19,103 nt of DNA, taken from NCBI GenBank assembly GCA_003141795.1, contig PLNO01000388.1, positions 1 to 19,103 of the forward strand, written 5' to 3'. A program made the translations under genes and the position numbers. Source of the DNA: Spirochaetaceae bacterium (GTDB lineage: Bacteria; Spirochaetota; Spirochaetia; SZUA-6; Fen-1364). This document shows positions 6,191 to 14,008 of this stretch, piece after piece; position 1 is the first letter of the stretch; each line of letters starts with the position of its first letter. The notes under the pieces are model-generated. The model did no database searches, was not told the origin of the DNA, and saw only the letters and a program-made list of their open reading frames with translations.

Positions 6191-8386
6191 ATGAGCGCGG
6201 ATGTCATCGCAACAGCAGCAATTGCAGCCCTGGGAATTGAACAGCACCGGGTTGTGATGCTCCTCGTTCGACCATCGGACGGGGCCATCGTGGACGCGAA
6301 TCCCGCCGCGGTGCGCTTCTATGGCCACCCGCGTGAAGTGCTTTGCAGCATGAAAATCGGGGAGATCAACCAGCTTCCCGCCTCTGCGATCGCGGAGAGC
6401 CTGGGAGCCGCGAGTCGAGACGAGCAGAGCCACTTCGTGTTCCCTCACAGGCTCGCCTCCGGCGAGATCAGGACGGTCGAGGTCCATTCGAATCCCGTCG
6501 AGATCAGCGGCACGCAGTACCTCTTCAGCATCATTCTCGACATTTCCGATCGTGTGCGCGCGGAGAGAGCCCTGAAACAATCGGAAGAGAAGTTCTCGAG
6601 GGCGTTCCACGCCAGCCCGGATTCCATCAACATCAACCGGCTCGAAGACGGGCTGTACATGGAGATCAACCAGGGTTTCACCGCGATGACCGGGTATCAG
6701 AGCAGCGACGTCCTGGGGCGCTCCTCGAGGAATGCCGATCTGGGAATCTGGGTCGACGATGCGGATCGCGAACGCATGGTTGCCGGGCTTGCCGAGCGTG
6801 GCGAAGCTGATCTGGTGGCGCCCTTCCGTCGGAAGGACGGGACCGTCCTGCTCGGCGCCATGTCCGCACGGCTCATCGAGATCGACGGCGTGCGATGCGT
6901 TCTGACAATCACGCGCGATATAACGGAAAAAAGCCGTGCGGAGGAACAGATCCGCAGTCTTGCGCGCTTCCCCGACGAGAATCCACACCCCGCCATGCGC
7001 GTCGCGCCCGACGGTGAGGTCATCTATGCCAACGCGGCGGGCGCTGCCCTGGTCTCGTGCTGGGTCGATCGCTCGCGAGCCGAATTCCTTCGCACTATTG
7101 CGGGCGTGTGGAAATCCGGCACGAGCCGGGAGATCGAGGTGCACGGCGACAGCCGGACGTACGCCGTCACGATCGTTCCCCAGGAGGCGGGCTACGTCAA
7201 CCTCTATGGCAAGGACGTCACTGAAGAGAAGTCACTCGCCGAAAGGCTGGCGCAATCGCAGAAGATGGAAGCTGTTGGCCGCCTGGCAGGAGGAATCGCG
7301 CACGATTTCAACAATCTGCTGCAGGTGATCGGCGGCTACTGTGACCTGGTCAACCAGAGCGTATCGAAAGAGAGCCCGTTGCGAAAAGACCTGGATGAAA
7401 TTTCCGGTGCGACCAGAAGGGCTTCAGCCCTGACCGCGCAACTCCTCGCGTTCAGCCGCAAACAAATCCTGGCACCGAGAGCGCTGGTCGTGAAGGACCT
7501 CATCCGTTCCACCGCGAAGATGCTCGGAAGGGTCATCGGCGAGGACATCGAGCTTCGTACCTTCGTGAACGAGAACACGGGCAACGTGTGGGCCGATCCT
7601 GGGCAGATAGAGCAGATCCTCCTCAACCTGGCCGTGAATGCGCGGGACGCGATGCCCCTGGGCGGGAAGCTCACCGTGGAGGCGGAGACGTGCATCCTTG
7701 ACGAGCTCTTCGCCGAGGAACACCCGGGGGTCCGGGCCGGCTCATACGTTCGCATCTCCGTCAGCGATACCGGAACGGGAATGACCCCCGAGACGCTGTC
7801 ACACATCTACGAGCCTTTTTTCACGACCAAGGAGCAGGGAAAGGGCACGGGCCTGGGGCTTTCGACGGTGTTCGGCATCGTGAAGCAAACCGGGGGCACG
7901 ATCAATTGTTACAGCGAAGTCGGGAAAGGTACGACCTTCACTATCTACCTGCCCATGACGAGTGAACAGCCTGAACCGAGCTGGGACGCGTCTGTTCGAG
8001 CACCCGAAAAACGAGGAGACGAAACGATCCTCCTCGTCGAAGACGAGGCGGCGGTCCGGAGGTTCGCGCGCACGGTCCTCGAGCGCGAGGGATACACCGT
8101 GATCGAGGCCGGCGGGGGCGAAGAAGCGCTCTCCCAGGTCTCGACGGGAGCCGCGGACATCAGGCTTCTCATCACCGATGTCGTCATGCCCCGATTGGGC
8201 GGTCGGGAGCTGGCCCGCCGGCTGGAGGAGATGCTGCCGGCGCTCAAGATCCTGTACGTCTCAGGGTACACCTCGAATGCGATAGGGAACCATGAGCTTC
8301 TCGATGAGGGCGTCGATTTCCTGCAGAAGCCCTTCGGTTCACGCGAGTTTCTCGCCAAGGTGAGGGCATTGCTGGACAGGGAGTAG
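6191..8386 (+). CDS. Cytoplasmic PAS-PAS-PAS hybrid histidine kinase with receiver
   Basis: 731 residues with no membrane segment. Domain order is PAS ~17-120, PAS ~128-250, a PAS-like domain ~262-355, HisKA with phospho-accepting His371 (GGIAHDFNN), HATPase ~480-590 (N box NLAVNARDAM, DTGTGM, EPFFTTKEQGKGTGLGLS), and a C-terminal receiver with Asp663 (ITDVVMP) and Lys713 (QKPF). Such HDFNN-type kinases usually have a non-classical receiver output. ATG 6191 was chosen because the PAS fold starts right after it and no protein homology is evident further upstream. The ribosome binding site is a poor G-rich stretch (GGGGGCGGG). It sits 65 bases after the double-PAS protein, possibly co-transcribed. 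No response regulator with an obvious output lies directly next to it on this strand. Confidence 0.9.
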   Translation: MSADVIATAAIAALGIEQHRVVMLLVRPSDGAIVDANPAAVRFYGHPREVLCSMKIGEINQLPASAIAESLGAASRDEQSHFVFPHRLASGEIRTVEVHSNPVEISGTQYLFSIILDISDRVRAERALKQSEEKFSRAFHASPDSININRLEDGLYMEINQGFTAMTGYQSSDVLGRSSRNADLGIWVDDADRERMVAGLAERGEADLVAPFRRKDGTVLLGAMSARLIEIDGVRCVLTITRDITEKSRAEEQIRSLARFPDENPHPAMRVAPDGEVIYANAAGAALVSCWVDRSRAEFLRTIAGVWKSGTSREIEVHGDSRTYAVTIVPQEAGYVNLYGKDVTEEKSLAERLAQSQKMEAVGRLAGGIAHDFNNLLQVIGGYCDLVNQSVSKESPLRKDLDEISGATRRASALTAQLLAFSRKQILAPRALVVKDLIRSTAKMLGRVIGEDIELRTFVNENTGNVWADPGQIEQILLNLAVNARDAMPLGGKLTVEAETCILDELFAEEHPGVRAGSYVRISVSDTGTGMTPETLSHIYEPFFTTKEQGKGTGLGLSTVFGIVKQTGGTINCYSEVGKGTTFTIYLPMTSEQPEPSWDASVRAPEKRGDETILLVEDEAAVRRFARTVLEREGYTVIEAGGGEEALSQVSTGAADIRLLITDVVMPRLGGRELARRLEEMLPALKILYVSGYTSNAIGNHELLDEGVDFLQKPFGSREFLAKVRALLDRE

Positions 8387-8406
8387 GCGTCGCCTGAACC
8401 TTCGGA

Positions 8407-9102
8407 CTACGCGATCGACTTTTTTCCGAACTTGTTGAACCTGTACCCGTTGCCATGCACGGTCTGGATGTAGGACGGCGCGGAGGGGTTTTCCTCGATC
8501 TTTCTGCGCAGCCGCTGAACGTACACGGGGACCACGTTCTTGTTCCCGTCAATCTCCCCCCACAGGCGGGCGAACAGGGTCGTGGCCGCCCGCGGCTCCC
8601 CCGCGTGCTCGACGAGATCCGTGAGGATCGCGAGCTCCTTCGGGGAGAGGGATATCCTCTGGCCGGACCGCGAAAGGGCCCGCTGGTTCAGGTCAAGGGT
8701 GAACTCGCCGAAGTGCACAGACCCCGACGGGTTGTTCCCGTCCGCCATGTCCGCGATCACCTCGTGGATGCTGGTTCTGAGCCTCTGCAGCGGAAAGGGC
8801 TTGGGGAGGATGCGGAAAGGCTTCGTGTCCTCCGCCGTGGCGTTTATCGCCGCGCATTCGGACATGGCGAGCACGGGAACGGTGGAAGCGTTCTGCAGCG
8901 TGCGCAGGGACTGAAGCCCGTGCGCGCCGTACAGATCGAAGTCCATGATGACGAGCTGGAAAGCGGCGAACGCGATCTCCTCCGTGGCGCTCGCCATGCT
9001 GGAACAGACGACGATCTCCAGCCCTTCCGCCTGGAGCACGGAGCAGAGCAGCTTGGCGATCAATTCGTCTCCCACCAGAACAAGTGCGCGCGCTCTCACC
9101 AC
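8407..9102 (-). CDS. OmpR/PhoB-type response regulator with degenerate receiver
   Basis: 231 residues: an N-terminal receiver (~3-118) and a C-terminal winged helix (~130-228) with the typical ISLSPKELAIL and YIQTVHGNGYRF signatures. The phospho-acceptor would be Asp54 (VIMDFD), with Ser81 and Lys101 (LPKPF) in place. The first acidic residue of the Mg-binding pair is Gly (LVGDE instead of LVDDE), so phosphorylation may be weakened. Start: two adjacent GTG codons at 9102 and 9099, the first with AGAGGG 5 bases upstream. The much longer open frame reaching 9459 overlaps the divergent kinase gene and is not protein-like. A possible -10, TACATT (9126-9121), lies upstream without a good -35. The repeat array 9135-9185 sits just behind it, so activated and perhaps autoregulated expression is plausible. 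The gene converges on the hybrid kinase with a 20-base gap. Confidence 0.85.
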   Translation of the reverse strand: MVRARALVLVGDELIAKLLCSVLQAEGLEIVVCSSMASATEEIAFAAFQLVIMDFDLYGAHGLQSLRTLQNASTVPVLAMSECAAINATAEDTKPFRILPKPFPLQRLRTSIHEVIADMADGNNPSGSVHFGEFTLDLNQRALSRSGQRISLSPKELAILTDLVEHAGEPRAATTLFARLWGEIDGNKNVVPVYVQRLRRKIEENPSAPSYIQTVHGNGYRFNKFGKKSIA

Positions 9103-9134
9103 GTCGTCCCTCTGGCCATAAATGTAGCGTGGGG

Positions 9135-9185
9135 GTGAAACAGCATGGTTAAAACGGTGAAAAACCTGTGTAAACTGTGTAAAAG
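9135..9185. promoter_or_regulatory. Five GTG(T)AAAAC-like direct repeats, probable regulator operator
   Basis: The repeats are GTGAAAC (9135), GTTAAAAC (9148), GTGAAAAAC (9157), GTGTAAAC (9168) and GTGTAAAAG (9177), all in the same orientation and spaced 13, 9, 11 and 9 bases. OmpR/PhoB-family regulators bind head-to-tail repeats about one helical turn apart, and this array lies between genes for two regulators of that family and a kinase. It is an AT-rich island in GC-rich DNA. Confidence 0.6.
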
Positions 9186-9210
9186 AGCGGGATTGATGCG
9201 CGTGGCTCAC

Positions 9211-9238
9211 TTGCGCATCCCCCCTCGGCGAGTACAGT
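9211..9238 (+). promoter_or_regulatory. Promoter of the membrane kinase operon
   Basis: TTGCGC (9211-9216), a 16-base spacer and TACAGT (9233-9238, four of six). The -10 ends 6 bases before ATG 9245, so the transcript would start at or beside the start codon. The repeat array lies 26 bases upstream of the -35, a position suited to an activator. Confidence 0.45.
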
Positions 9239-9244
9239 AGGCGC

Positions 9245-11041
9245 ATGGGCATGGGATCCCTCAGGAAGCAGCTTCCCTGGATTCTCGCGATTCTTCTGCT
9301 GGCCGGGAGCGCCGTCCTCGGCGTGCTCCAGGTCCGTCTGGTGAGCGCGGCTTCGGGGGCGGAGGAGCAGAGGCAGCGCGTCGCACTTACCAGAAGCGCG
9401 GAGAGGACGGTGGTCGATGCGGAGCAGGACATTCGTGCCATCCTCTCCCTGACCCGCATCGATCCGTCCCATTACGCGGAGCGCAACTGGGATCCGGCGA
9501 TCCGCGGCCTGCGGATATGGTACGCGAATGCCCGTTTCCCGGACCTGCTCGACAGGCTGTACATCGTGCAGCGGTTGCCCGACGCGGAGGTGCTCGCCTA
9601 TTCGAGGGAACGGGAGAGCATGGAGCCATCAGTGCTTCCTCCCGAGTTGCGCGCCATACTTCCCGACGCGCTTTCCCGTGCGCACTCGCCGCTGTCGTGG
9701 CCTGGCGTCGCCTCCTCCGATACAAGGCGCGTTGTCGTGGAGCCCCTCTTCATGCTGGGAAACGCCGGCCGTCCCGGAGCGTTCACCGGGGCCGTCATCA
9801 TCGAGCTGAACGCCGTGGTCTTCTTCACGAGCGTCGTGCCGCATTACATCGCACTCGATCTGGGCGATCTCCCCTTCCGCGTCGTGGAGACGGGCACGAA
9901 CCGCGTCCTCGCCCGATCGGAAGCGCTGCCCTCGAGCGTGCGGCCCGAAGTCACCGTTTCGCTGAGCAGCCTGCCCGCGGGAATGATCGGGATGCAGGGA
10001 GCGCCCGATTCGGGACTGGTGGAGGCGCACGGCCCGCTCGGCCCCGGTCTCTCGGCAGACCCTGAGCACCTCGATCCGCTCCTCCAATCGTGGATGCAGC
10101 GGGCCAGCGGGGAGAACGCGCCTCCCGTCGGTCCGCCGCCGGGAGGGCCGAACGTCGGGCGCGAGGCGCGCCTGGAGGTCTTCTCCGCGGGAGGCTCCCT
10201 TGCCGGGGCAATCCGTCAGCAGGAGGCGCTGGGCATCGGGCTCAGCCTCGGCATCCTCGGCGTGCTCGTCGTGAGCGTCTTCGTGCTTGCGCGCCTGTAC
10301 GTGCGCAGCGCCGCGCTGCGCACGAGCGAGCAGGAGTTCGTCGCGTCGATGAGCCATGAGCTGCGTACGCCGATCTCCGTGATCCAGGCCACTTCGGAAA
10401 ACCTCCGCCGCGGCCTCGTGAGCGACCCGTCGCGCGTCGTGCGCTATTCGGAGGTCATCTACGGTCAGATCAAGCGCCTGGCGGGTATGGTGGAGAGCAT
10501 CCTCCTGTACTCGGGCCTCCAGGCGGGAAAGCCGCGCGCACCGTCGCTCACGGAAATCGACCTGCCGGGTCTCATCGACGAGGTCACGCAGCCGCTGTTC
10601 TACCTGGCCGCGGACCGCGGCTCCACGCTTTCCGTATCGATCGGCGCCGTCCCCGCGAGGATCCGCACGGACAGGATGGCTCTGTCGGTCATCGTGGAGA
10701 ACCTCGTCATCAACGCCGTCCGACACGCCGACCCCGCCGACATAGCGCTGCGTGTCGATTGCCATGGGGGAAGACTGCGCATCGTCGTGGAAGACGGCGG
10801 GCCCGGGATCCCCGCGCGCGATCAGCGGCGCGTCTTCGAGCCGTTCGTGCGCGGGGAGCGCAGCGTCAGGGAGCAGAAGCCGGGCAGCGGGCTCGGGCTC
10901 AACCTCGTGCGCCGCGTCGTCGAGCTCCTGGAGGGAACAGTCGTCCTGGAAAGCCCGTACGTAAGCGAGGGCAAGGGGCAGCAGCCGGGCTGCCGGTTCA
11001 CCGTCGATCTCCCCCTCCAAGAGGTGGTGGATGGCGCATAA
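9245..11041 (+). CDS. Membrane sensor histidine kinase with large periplasmic domain
   Basis: 598 residues. TM1 is at ~10-33, a periplasmic region at ~34-328, TM2 at ~329-352, HisKA with His371 (SHELRTP), and HATPase with N box (ENLVINAVRHA), DGGPGIP and GSGLGLNLV. The periplasmic part is long for this class and I do not recognise a CACHE, PAS or HAMP fold; just before TM2 it has a Pro/Gly-rich stretch (APPVGPPPGGP). The start could be ATG 9245 or the in-frame ATG 9251. No ribosome binding site is obvious, consistent with a leaderless message. The gene overlaps the following response regulator by 11 bases, so the two form a two-component pair. Confidence 0.9.
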   Translation: MGMGSLRKQLPWILAILLLAGSAVLGVLQVRLVSAASGAEEQRQRVALTRSAERTVVDAEQDIRAILSLTRIDPSHYAERNWDPAIRGLRIWYANARFPDLLDRLYIVQRLPDAEVLAYSRERESMEPSVLPPELRAILPDALSRAHSPLSWPGVASSDTRRVVVEPLFMLGNAGRPGAFTGAVIIELNAVVFFTSVVPHYIALDLGDLPFRVVETGTNRVLARSEALPSSVRPEVTVSLSSLPAGMIGMQGAPDSGLVEAHGPLGPGLSADPEHLDPLLQSWMQRASGENAPPVGPPPGGPNVGREARLEVFSAGGSLAGAIRQQEALGIGLSLGILGVLVVSVFVLARLYVRSAALRTSEQEFVASMSHELRTPISVIQATSENLRRGLVSDPSRVVRYSEVIYGQIKRLAGMVESILLYSGLQAGKPRAPSLTEIDLPGLIDEVTQPLFYLAADRGSTLSVSIGAVPARIRTDRMALSVIVENLVINAVRHADPADIALRVDCHGGRLRIVVEDGGPGIPARDQRRVFEPFVRGERSVREQKPGSGLGLNLVRRVVELLEGTVVLESPYVSEGKGQQPGCRFTVDLPLQEVVDGA

Positions 11042-11768
11042 GGGGACGGCGAACCGCCGTACCGGCAGGATCCTCCTCGTCGAGGACGAGGAGGGGCTCG
11101 TGCTCGCCCTCGAGGATGCGCTTCACGGGGAGGGCTACGAGGTGAGTGCGGCCGCTGACGGGGTCAGCGGGCAGCGGGAGGCGGAAACAGGCCGCTACGA
11201 TCTCATCCTGCTGGACGTCATGCTTCCCGGCAGGGACGGCTTCCAGGTCTGTCAGAACCTGCGGTCCTCGGGGACGTCAACGCCGATCCTCATGCTCACC
11301 GCACGCAGCACGACGATCGACACGGTGATGGGGCTTCGCATCGGCGCCGACGACTATCTCACGAAGCCTTTCGACATGCAGGTGCTGCTCGCGCGGATCC
11401 AGGCGCTCCTCCGCCGGGCCAGCGCCGAGCCGCCGCTGCCATCGGCCGGTGGGGCGGAGAAGACTGACGTGTTTCGCTTCGGCGATTTCCGGCTGGACAC
11501 CTCCCGCATGCAGCTCTTCAAGGGGGAGGAAGCGATCCCTCTGAACGTCCAGGAGTATCGCCTCCTCCAGGTCTTCGTGCGCAACCCCGACAGGGTCCTC
11601 AGCCGCGACGTGCTGCTCTCGGAGGCATGGGGGTACGATACGGAGACGACGACTCGGACCGTGGACGTGCACTGCGCATGGCTGCGTCAAAAGCTGGGTG
11701 AAAAAGACTTCCCCCGGCATCTGGTCACGGTGCGCGGGTTCGGGTACAAATTCATACCTGAACCTTGA
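11031..11768 (+). CDS. OmpR/PhoB-type response regulator, partner of the membrane kinase
   Basis: 245 residues. The receiver has the intact acidic pocket (LLVEDEEG), phospho-acceptor Asp62 (LLDVMLPG) and Lys112 (TKPF), and the C-terminal winged helix (~145-243) ends with the family signature VTVRGFGYKF. The start codon lies inside the end of the kinase gene (11-base overlap) behind AGAGGTGG, so the two are translationally coupled. It is the most likely protein to bind the direct repeats at 9135-9185, though the divergent regulator is an alternative. Confidence 0.92.
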   Translation: MAHKGTANRRTGRILLVEDEEGLVLALEDALHGEGYEVSAAADGVSGQREAETGRYDLILLDVMLPGRDGFQVCQNLRSSGTSTPILMLTARSTTIDTVMGLRIGADDYLTKPFDMQVLLARIQALLRRASAEPPLPSAGGAEKTDVFRFGDFRLDTSRMQLFKGEEAIPLNVQEYRLLQVFVRNPDRVLSRDVLLSEAWGYDTETTTRTVDVHCAWLRQKLGEKDFPRHLVTVRGFGYKFIPEP

Positions 11769-11781
11769 GGAGGCTCCCCGG

Positions 11782-12465
11782 ATGCCTGAAACCGTAACGC
11801 GCATCAACCTCGGCTTCGTGAACGCCTATCTCCTGGCCGCGGGCCAGGACTTCGTCCTCATCGACACCGGCATGGGAGGGCAGTGGAAGCGCCTGTCGGA
11901 AAGTCTGGTGAAGGCGGGGGCCACGCCGGGGCGGCTGAAGCTCGTGGTCCTCACCCACGCGGATCGTGACCATGCGGGGAACTGCCACAAGCTGAAGGTC
12001 CAGTACGGTGTACCCATTGCCGCGCACACGGTGGACGCGGAAGTGCTGCGCTCGGGCCGGCAGCCGCCGCGCACCGGCCGCACGCCGGGGGCGAAGGCTG
12101 CGATGAAGCTGCTGGCGCTGTTGTCGAAGCGGGGGAGCGCTGCCCCTTCGCACGGCGGGCCCGCACCCGAGATCATCCTGAAGGACGGGCAAAGGCTGGA
12201 CGAGTGGGGGTGTGCAGCGCGTGTCATTCACCTGCCCGGTCATACCGGAGGTTCCATTGCCGTCCTCACCGATGACGGACACATGATCGCGGGGGACGCG
12301 TGCACGAACAACAAGCAGCCCGCGCCTTCCCCTTTCATCGAGAACATCGAGGACTATCGCAGGAGCATCGCCGTCATGCGCGGACTGGCCCCGTCGGTGA
12401 AGACCGTGTACCCGGGCCACGGATCACCGTTCGACGGCGCGCTCCTGTCGACATTGTCGCTCTGA
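11782..12465 (+). CDS. Metallo-beta-lactamase-fold hydrolase
   Basis: 227 residues with the metallo-beta-lactamase signatures in order: LIDTGMGGQ, THADRDHAGN (the HxHxDH motif with Asp in place of the second His, a variant seen in some family members), HLPGHTGG, AGDA and PGHG. It is soluble, with no signal peptide. It begins 13 bases after the response regulator stop behind GAGGAGG, so it is probably the third gene of the kinase operon. Family members hydrolyse thioesters, lactones, phosphodiesters and more; the substrate is not predictable here. Confidence 0.87.
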   Translation: MPETVTRINLGFVNAYLLAAGQDFVLIDTGMGGQWKRLSESLVKAGATPGRLKLVVLTHADRDHAGNCHKLKVQYGVPIAAHTVDAEVLRSGRQPPRTGRTPGAKAAMKLLALLSKRGSAAPSHGGPAPEIILKDGQRLDEWGCAARVIHLPGHTGGSIAVLTDDGHMIAGDACTNNKQPAPSPFIENIEDYRRSIAVMRGLAPSVKTVYPGHGSPFDGALLSTLSL

Positions 12466-12477
12466 AGGCTCCTGGGC

Positions 12478-12963
12478 CTAGGGAACGATGATCCGCCCGG
12501 GGGCGCCGTTGAGTCCCTGGGCCGTATGGCAGGCGGCGCAGTTGCCGCTGGACTGCGGGGTTGCCATCGCGTTCTCGTTTCCCTTGTAGATCACCTTCGC
12601 GGTGAAGGGCATGGAAACCGAGTTCCCCCACGCTTTGAGGAAGAAGTTGCCCGATGCGTTCGTCGTGAGCTTGCGGACCTTGCCCTTGGCGTCGGTGATC
12701 TGCACGACCGCGCCCGGGACGCCGTACACGTCGTCAGCTTCGGAGATGCTCTGGAAGACGGTGCCTGCGATGATGAACTTCGGGCCTTCGCCCCTGGCAT
12801 GACAGTCGATGCAGCTCAGCCCGGGGTGCATCTCGGGGGATTCCTCGTCACCGCGCGTCCACGTTTTCTTCGCGACGCCACTCTGCTGCGCACTGACGTA
12901 ACCAGCGGCTGCGAACAGCACTATGACGCCCATCGCGAGCGCACCTATTCCCGATCGTCTCAT
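12478..12963 (-). CDS. Exported dihaem cytochrome c with internal Ig-like domain
   Basis: 161 residues with a signal peptide (MRRSG, a hydrophobic core, cleavage near VSA-QQ). One haem site CIDCH lies at ~51 and a second, CAACH, at ~142. Between them is a ~70-residue beta-rich segment resembling a carboxypeptidase-regulatory/CnaB-like fold (VPGAVVQITDAKGK, TTNASGNFFLK). AAGGAGATG precedes the ATG with good spacing. It is convergent with the metallo-beta-lactamase gene (12-base gap) and stands alone on its strand. It is probably a periplasmic or surface electron carrier; its partner is unknown, though it shares an organism with the cytochrome-metVF module. Confidence 0.85.
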   Translation of the reverse strand: MRRSGIGALAMGVIVLFAAAGYVSAQQSGVAKKTWTRGDEESPEMHPGLSCIDCHARGEGPKFIIAGTVFQSISEADDVYGVPGAVVQITDAKGKVRKLTTNASGNFFLKAWGNSVSMPFTAKVIYKGNENAMATPQSSGNCAACHTAQGLNGAPGRIIVP

Positions 12964-13020
12964 TGTTCATCTCCTTATTCAGGTGTGGAGAGAGGATATC
13001 ACCATGGACGAACCGTGTCG

Positions 13021-13037
13021 ATGCGCCGGGGGCGCAT
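13021..13037. repeat. Perfect hairpin/palindrome in divergent intergenic region
   Basis: ATGCGCC and GGCGCAT form a 7-base-pair inverted repeat around GGG. It lies between the dihaem cytochrome and the CPBP protease genes, which diverge here. No T-run follows on either strand, so an operator or mRNA hairpin is more likely than a terminator. Confidence 0.4.
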
Positions 13038-13082
13038 GCTTGTCGTTCAAACGATCGTATGCTTTGATGACCTGGCATTGCC

Positions 13083-13958
13083 ATGGATGAAGAACACGTC
13101 GAGCCCGGGCTCTCGGTACTATCCGTTCCCTCCGACGACAGGCCGGCGAAGCTGGTCGATGCGCTCCTGCTCGTCGTCGTATTCCTCGGCGCCCAGGCCG
13201 TGTTGGGCGTGCTCCTGGGCCTGGCGCAGACCCTTGTATCCATCGCCATAAACAATGTCGTGTTGTCGGTCCTCGAGGCTGCCGCATTTGCAATCACCAT
13301 CCTCGTGATGCGGAAGCGGCTGCGGAGCCGAATGACGGCATTCATGCCGTATCGCAATGTAAAAGGAAGAATCTACATTACCGCCGCGATCGGTGGCATG
13401 GGGCTTCTTTTCCTGATACTGCCGATAGAGGCTGGATTGATGAAGCTTCTGCCGATGCCTCGTCTTTTCAAAACAACGTTCGCAGTAATTGGCAATCCCG
13501 AGGATTACCTCGGCAGTCTCCTGCTGGCAGCCATCGTTGCACCAATCATTGAAGAGACTCTCTTCCGCGGGGTGGTCCTGCGGGGATTCGTGCAGAACTA
13601 TGGCATCCCGAAGGGCCTGATGCTCAGCGCGGTCATATTCGGGCTCGTGCATCTGAACCCCTATCAATTCGTGACAGGATTTCTCCTCGGCCTGTTCATC
13701 GGGCTCGTGTTCATCCGCAGCGGATCAATCCTGCCCGGAATGATCGTGCATGCGCTGTATAACGGAGCCCTGTTGAGCGGAGCAAAGGTTTCGTACGCAC
13801 TGAAGAAAACCCTCCCTTCTCACAGGAGCGGCTCTGACATCGGTAGTACGATCAGTGCGGTGTGTCTAGGGGTTGCGCTGACCACGCTCGGAGTCTGGCT
13901 TTTTCTGCGGGCTACCAGGCAGAATCAGATGCCGGCTTCCGTTCGTTCGAATGAATAG
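13083..13958 (+). CDS. CPBP (CAAX protease/bacteriocin-processing) family intramembrane protease
   Basis: 291 residues with about eight membrane segments and all three signature motifs of the ABI/CPBP family: E157-E158-xxx-R162 (EETLFRG), FGLVH190, and H223-xxx-N227 (VHALYN). The family comprises membrane glutamic-type peptidases related to Rce1, with roles in prenyl-protein processing, bacteriocin self-immunity or regulation; the target here is unknown. No clear ribosome binding site precedes ATG 13083. Codons are visibly more AT-rich than in the first 13 kb. No bacteriocin-like precursor gene was seen next to it. Confidence 0.9.
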   Translation: MDEEHVEPGLSVLSVPSDDRPAKLVDALLLVVVFLGAQAVLGVLLGLAQTLVSIAINNVVLSVLEAAAFAITILVMRKRLRSRMTAFMPYRNVKGRIYITAAIGGMGLLFLILPIEAGLMKLLPMPRLFKTTFAVIGNPEDYLGSLLLAAIVAPIIEETLFRGVVLRGFVQNYGIPKGLMLSAVIFGLVHLNPYQFVTGFLLGLFIGLVFIRSGSILPGMIVHALYNGALLSGAKVSYALKKTLPSHRSGSDIGSTISAVCLGVALTTLGVWLFLRATRQNQMPASVRSNE

Positions 13959-13982
13959 CGTGAAAGGGGCAACGTGAATCAG

Positions 13983-14000
13983 GCCCGGCAGGATGCGGGC
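13983..14000. terminator. Possible bidirectional terminator hairpin
   Basis: GCCCG (13983-13987) pairs with CGGGC (13996-14000) across an 8-base loop, between the convergent protease and lipoprotein genes. A T-rich but interrupted run (CCTTCCTATTCTTCT) follows on the plus strand. A weak candidate. Confidence 0.35.
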
Positions 14001-14008
14001 ATACCTTC

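Noticed and set aside
9103..9459. N-terminal extension of the minus-strand response regulator
   Set aside because: It runs antisense to the kinase start and through the repeat array, has no protein-like features, and GTG 9102 has a good ribosome binding site.
13083..13958. CPBP protease as part of a bacteriocin or peptide-processing cluster
   Set aside because: No small precursor peptide, radical SAM enzyme or ABC exporter lies nearby; the 7-codon frame just upstream (13067) is not convincing.
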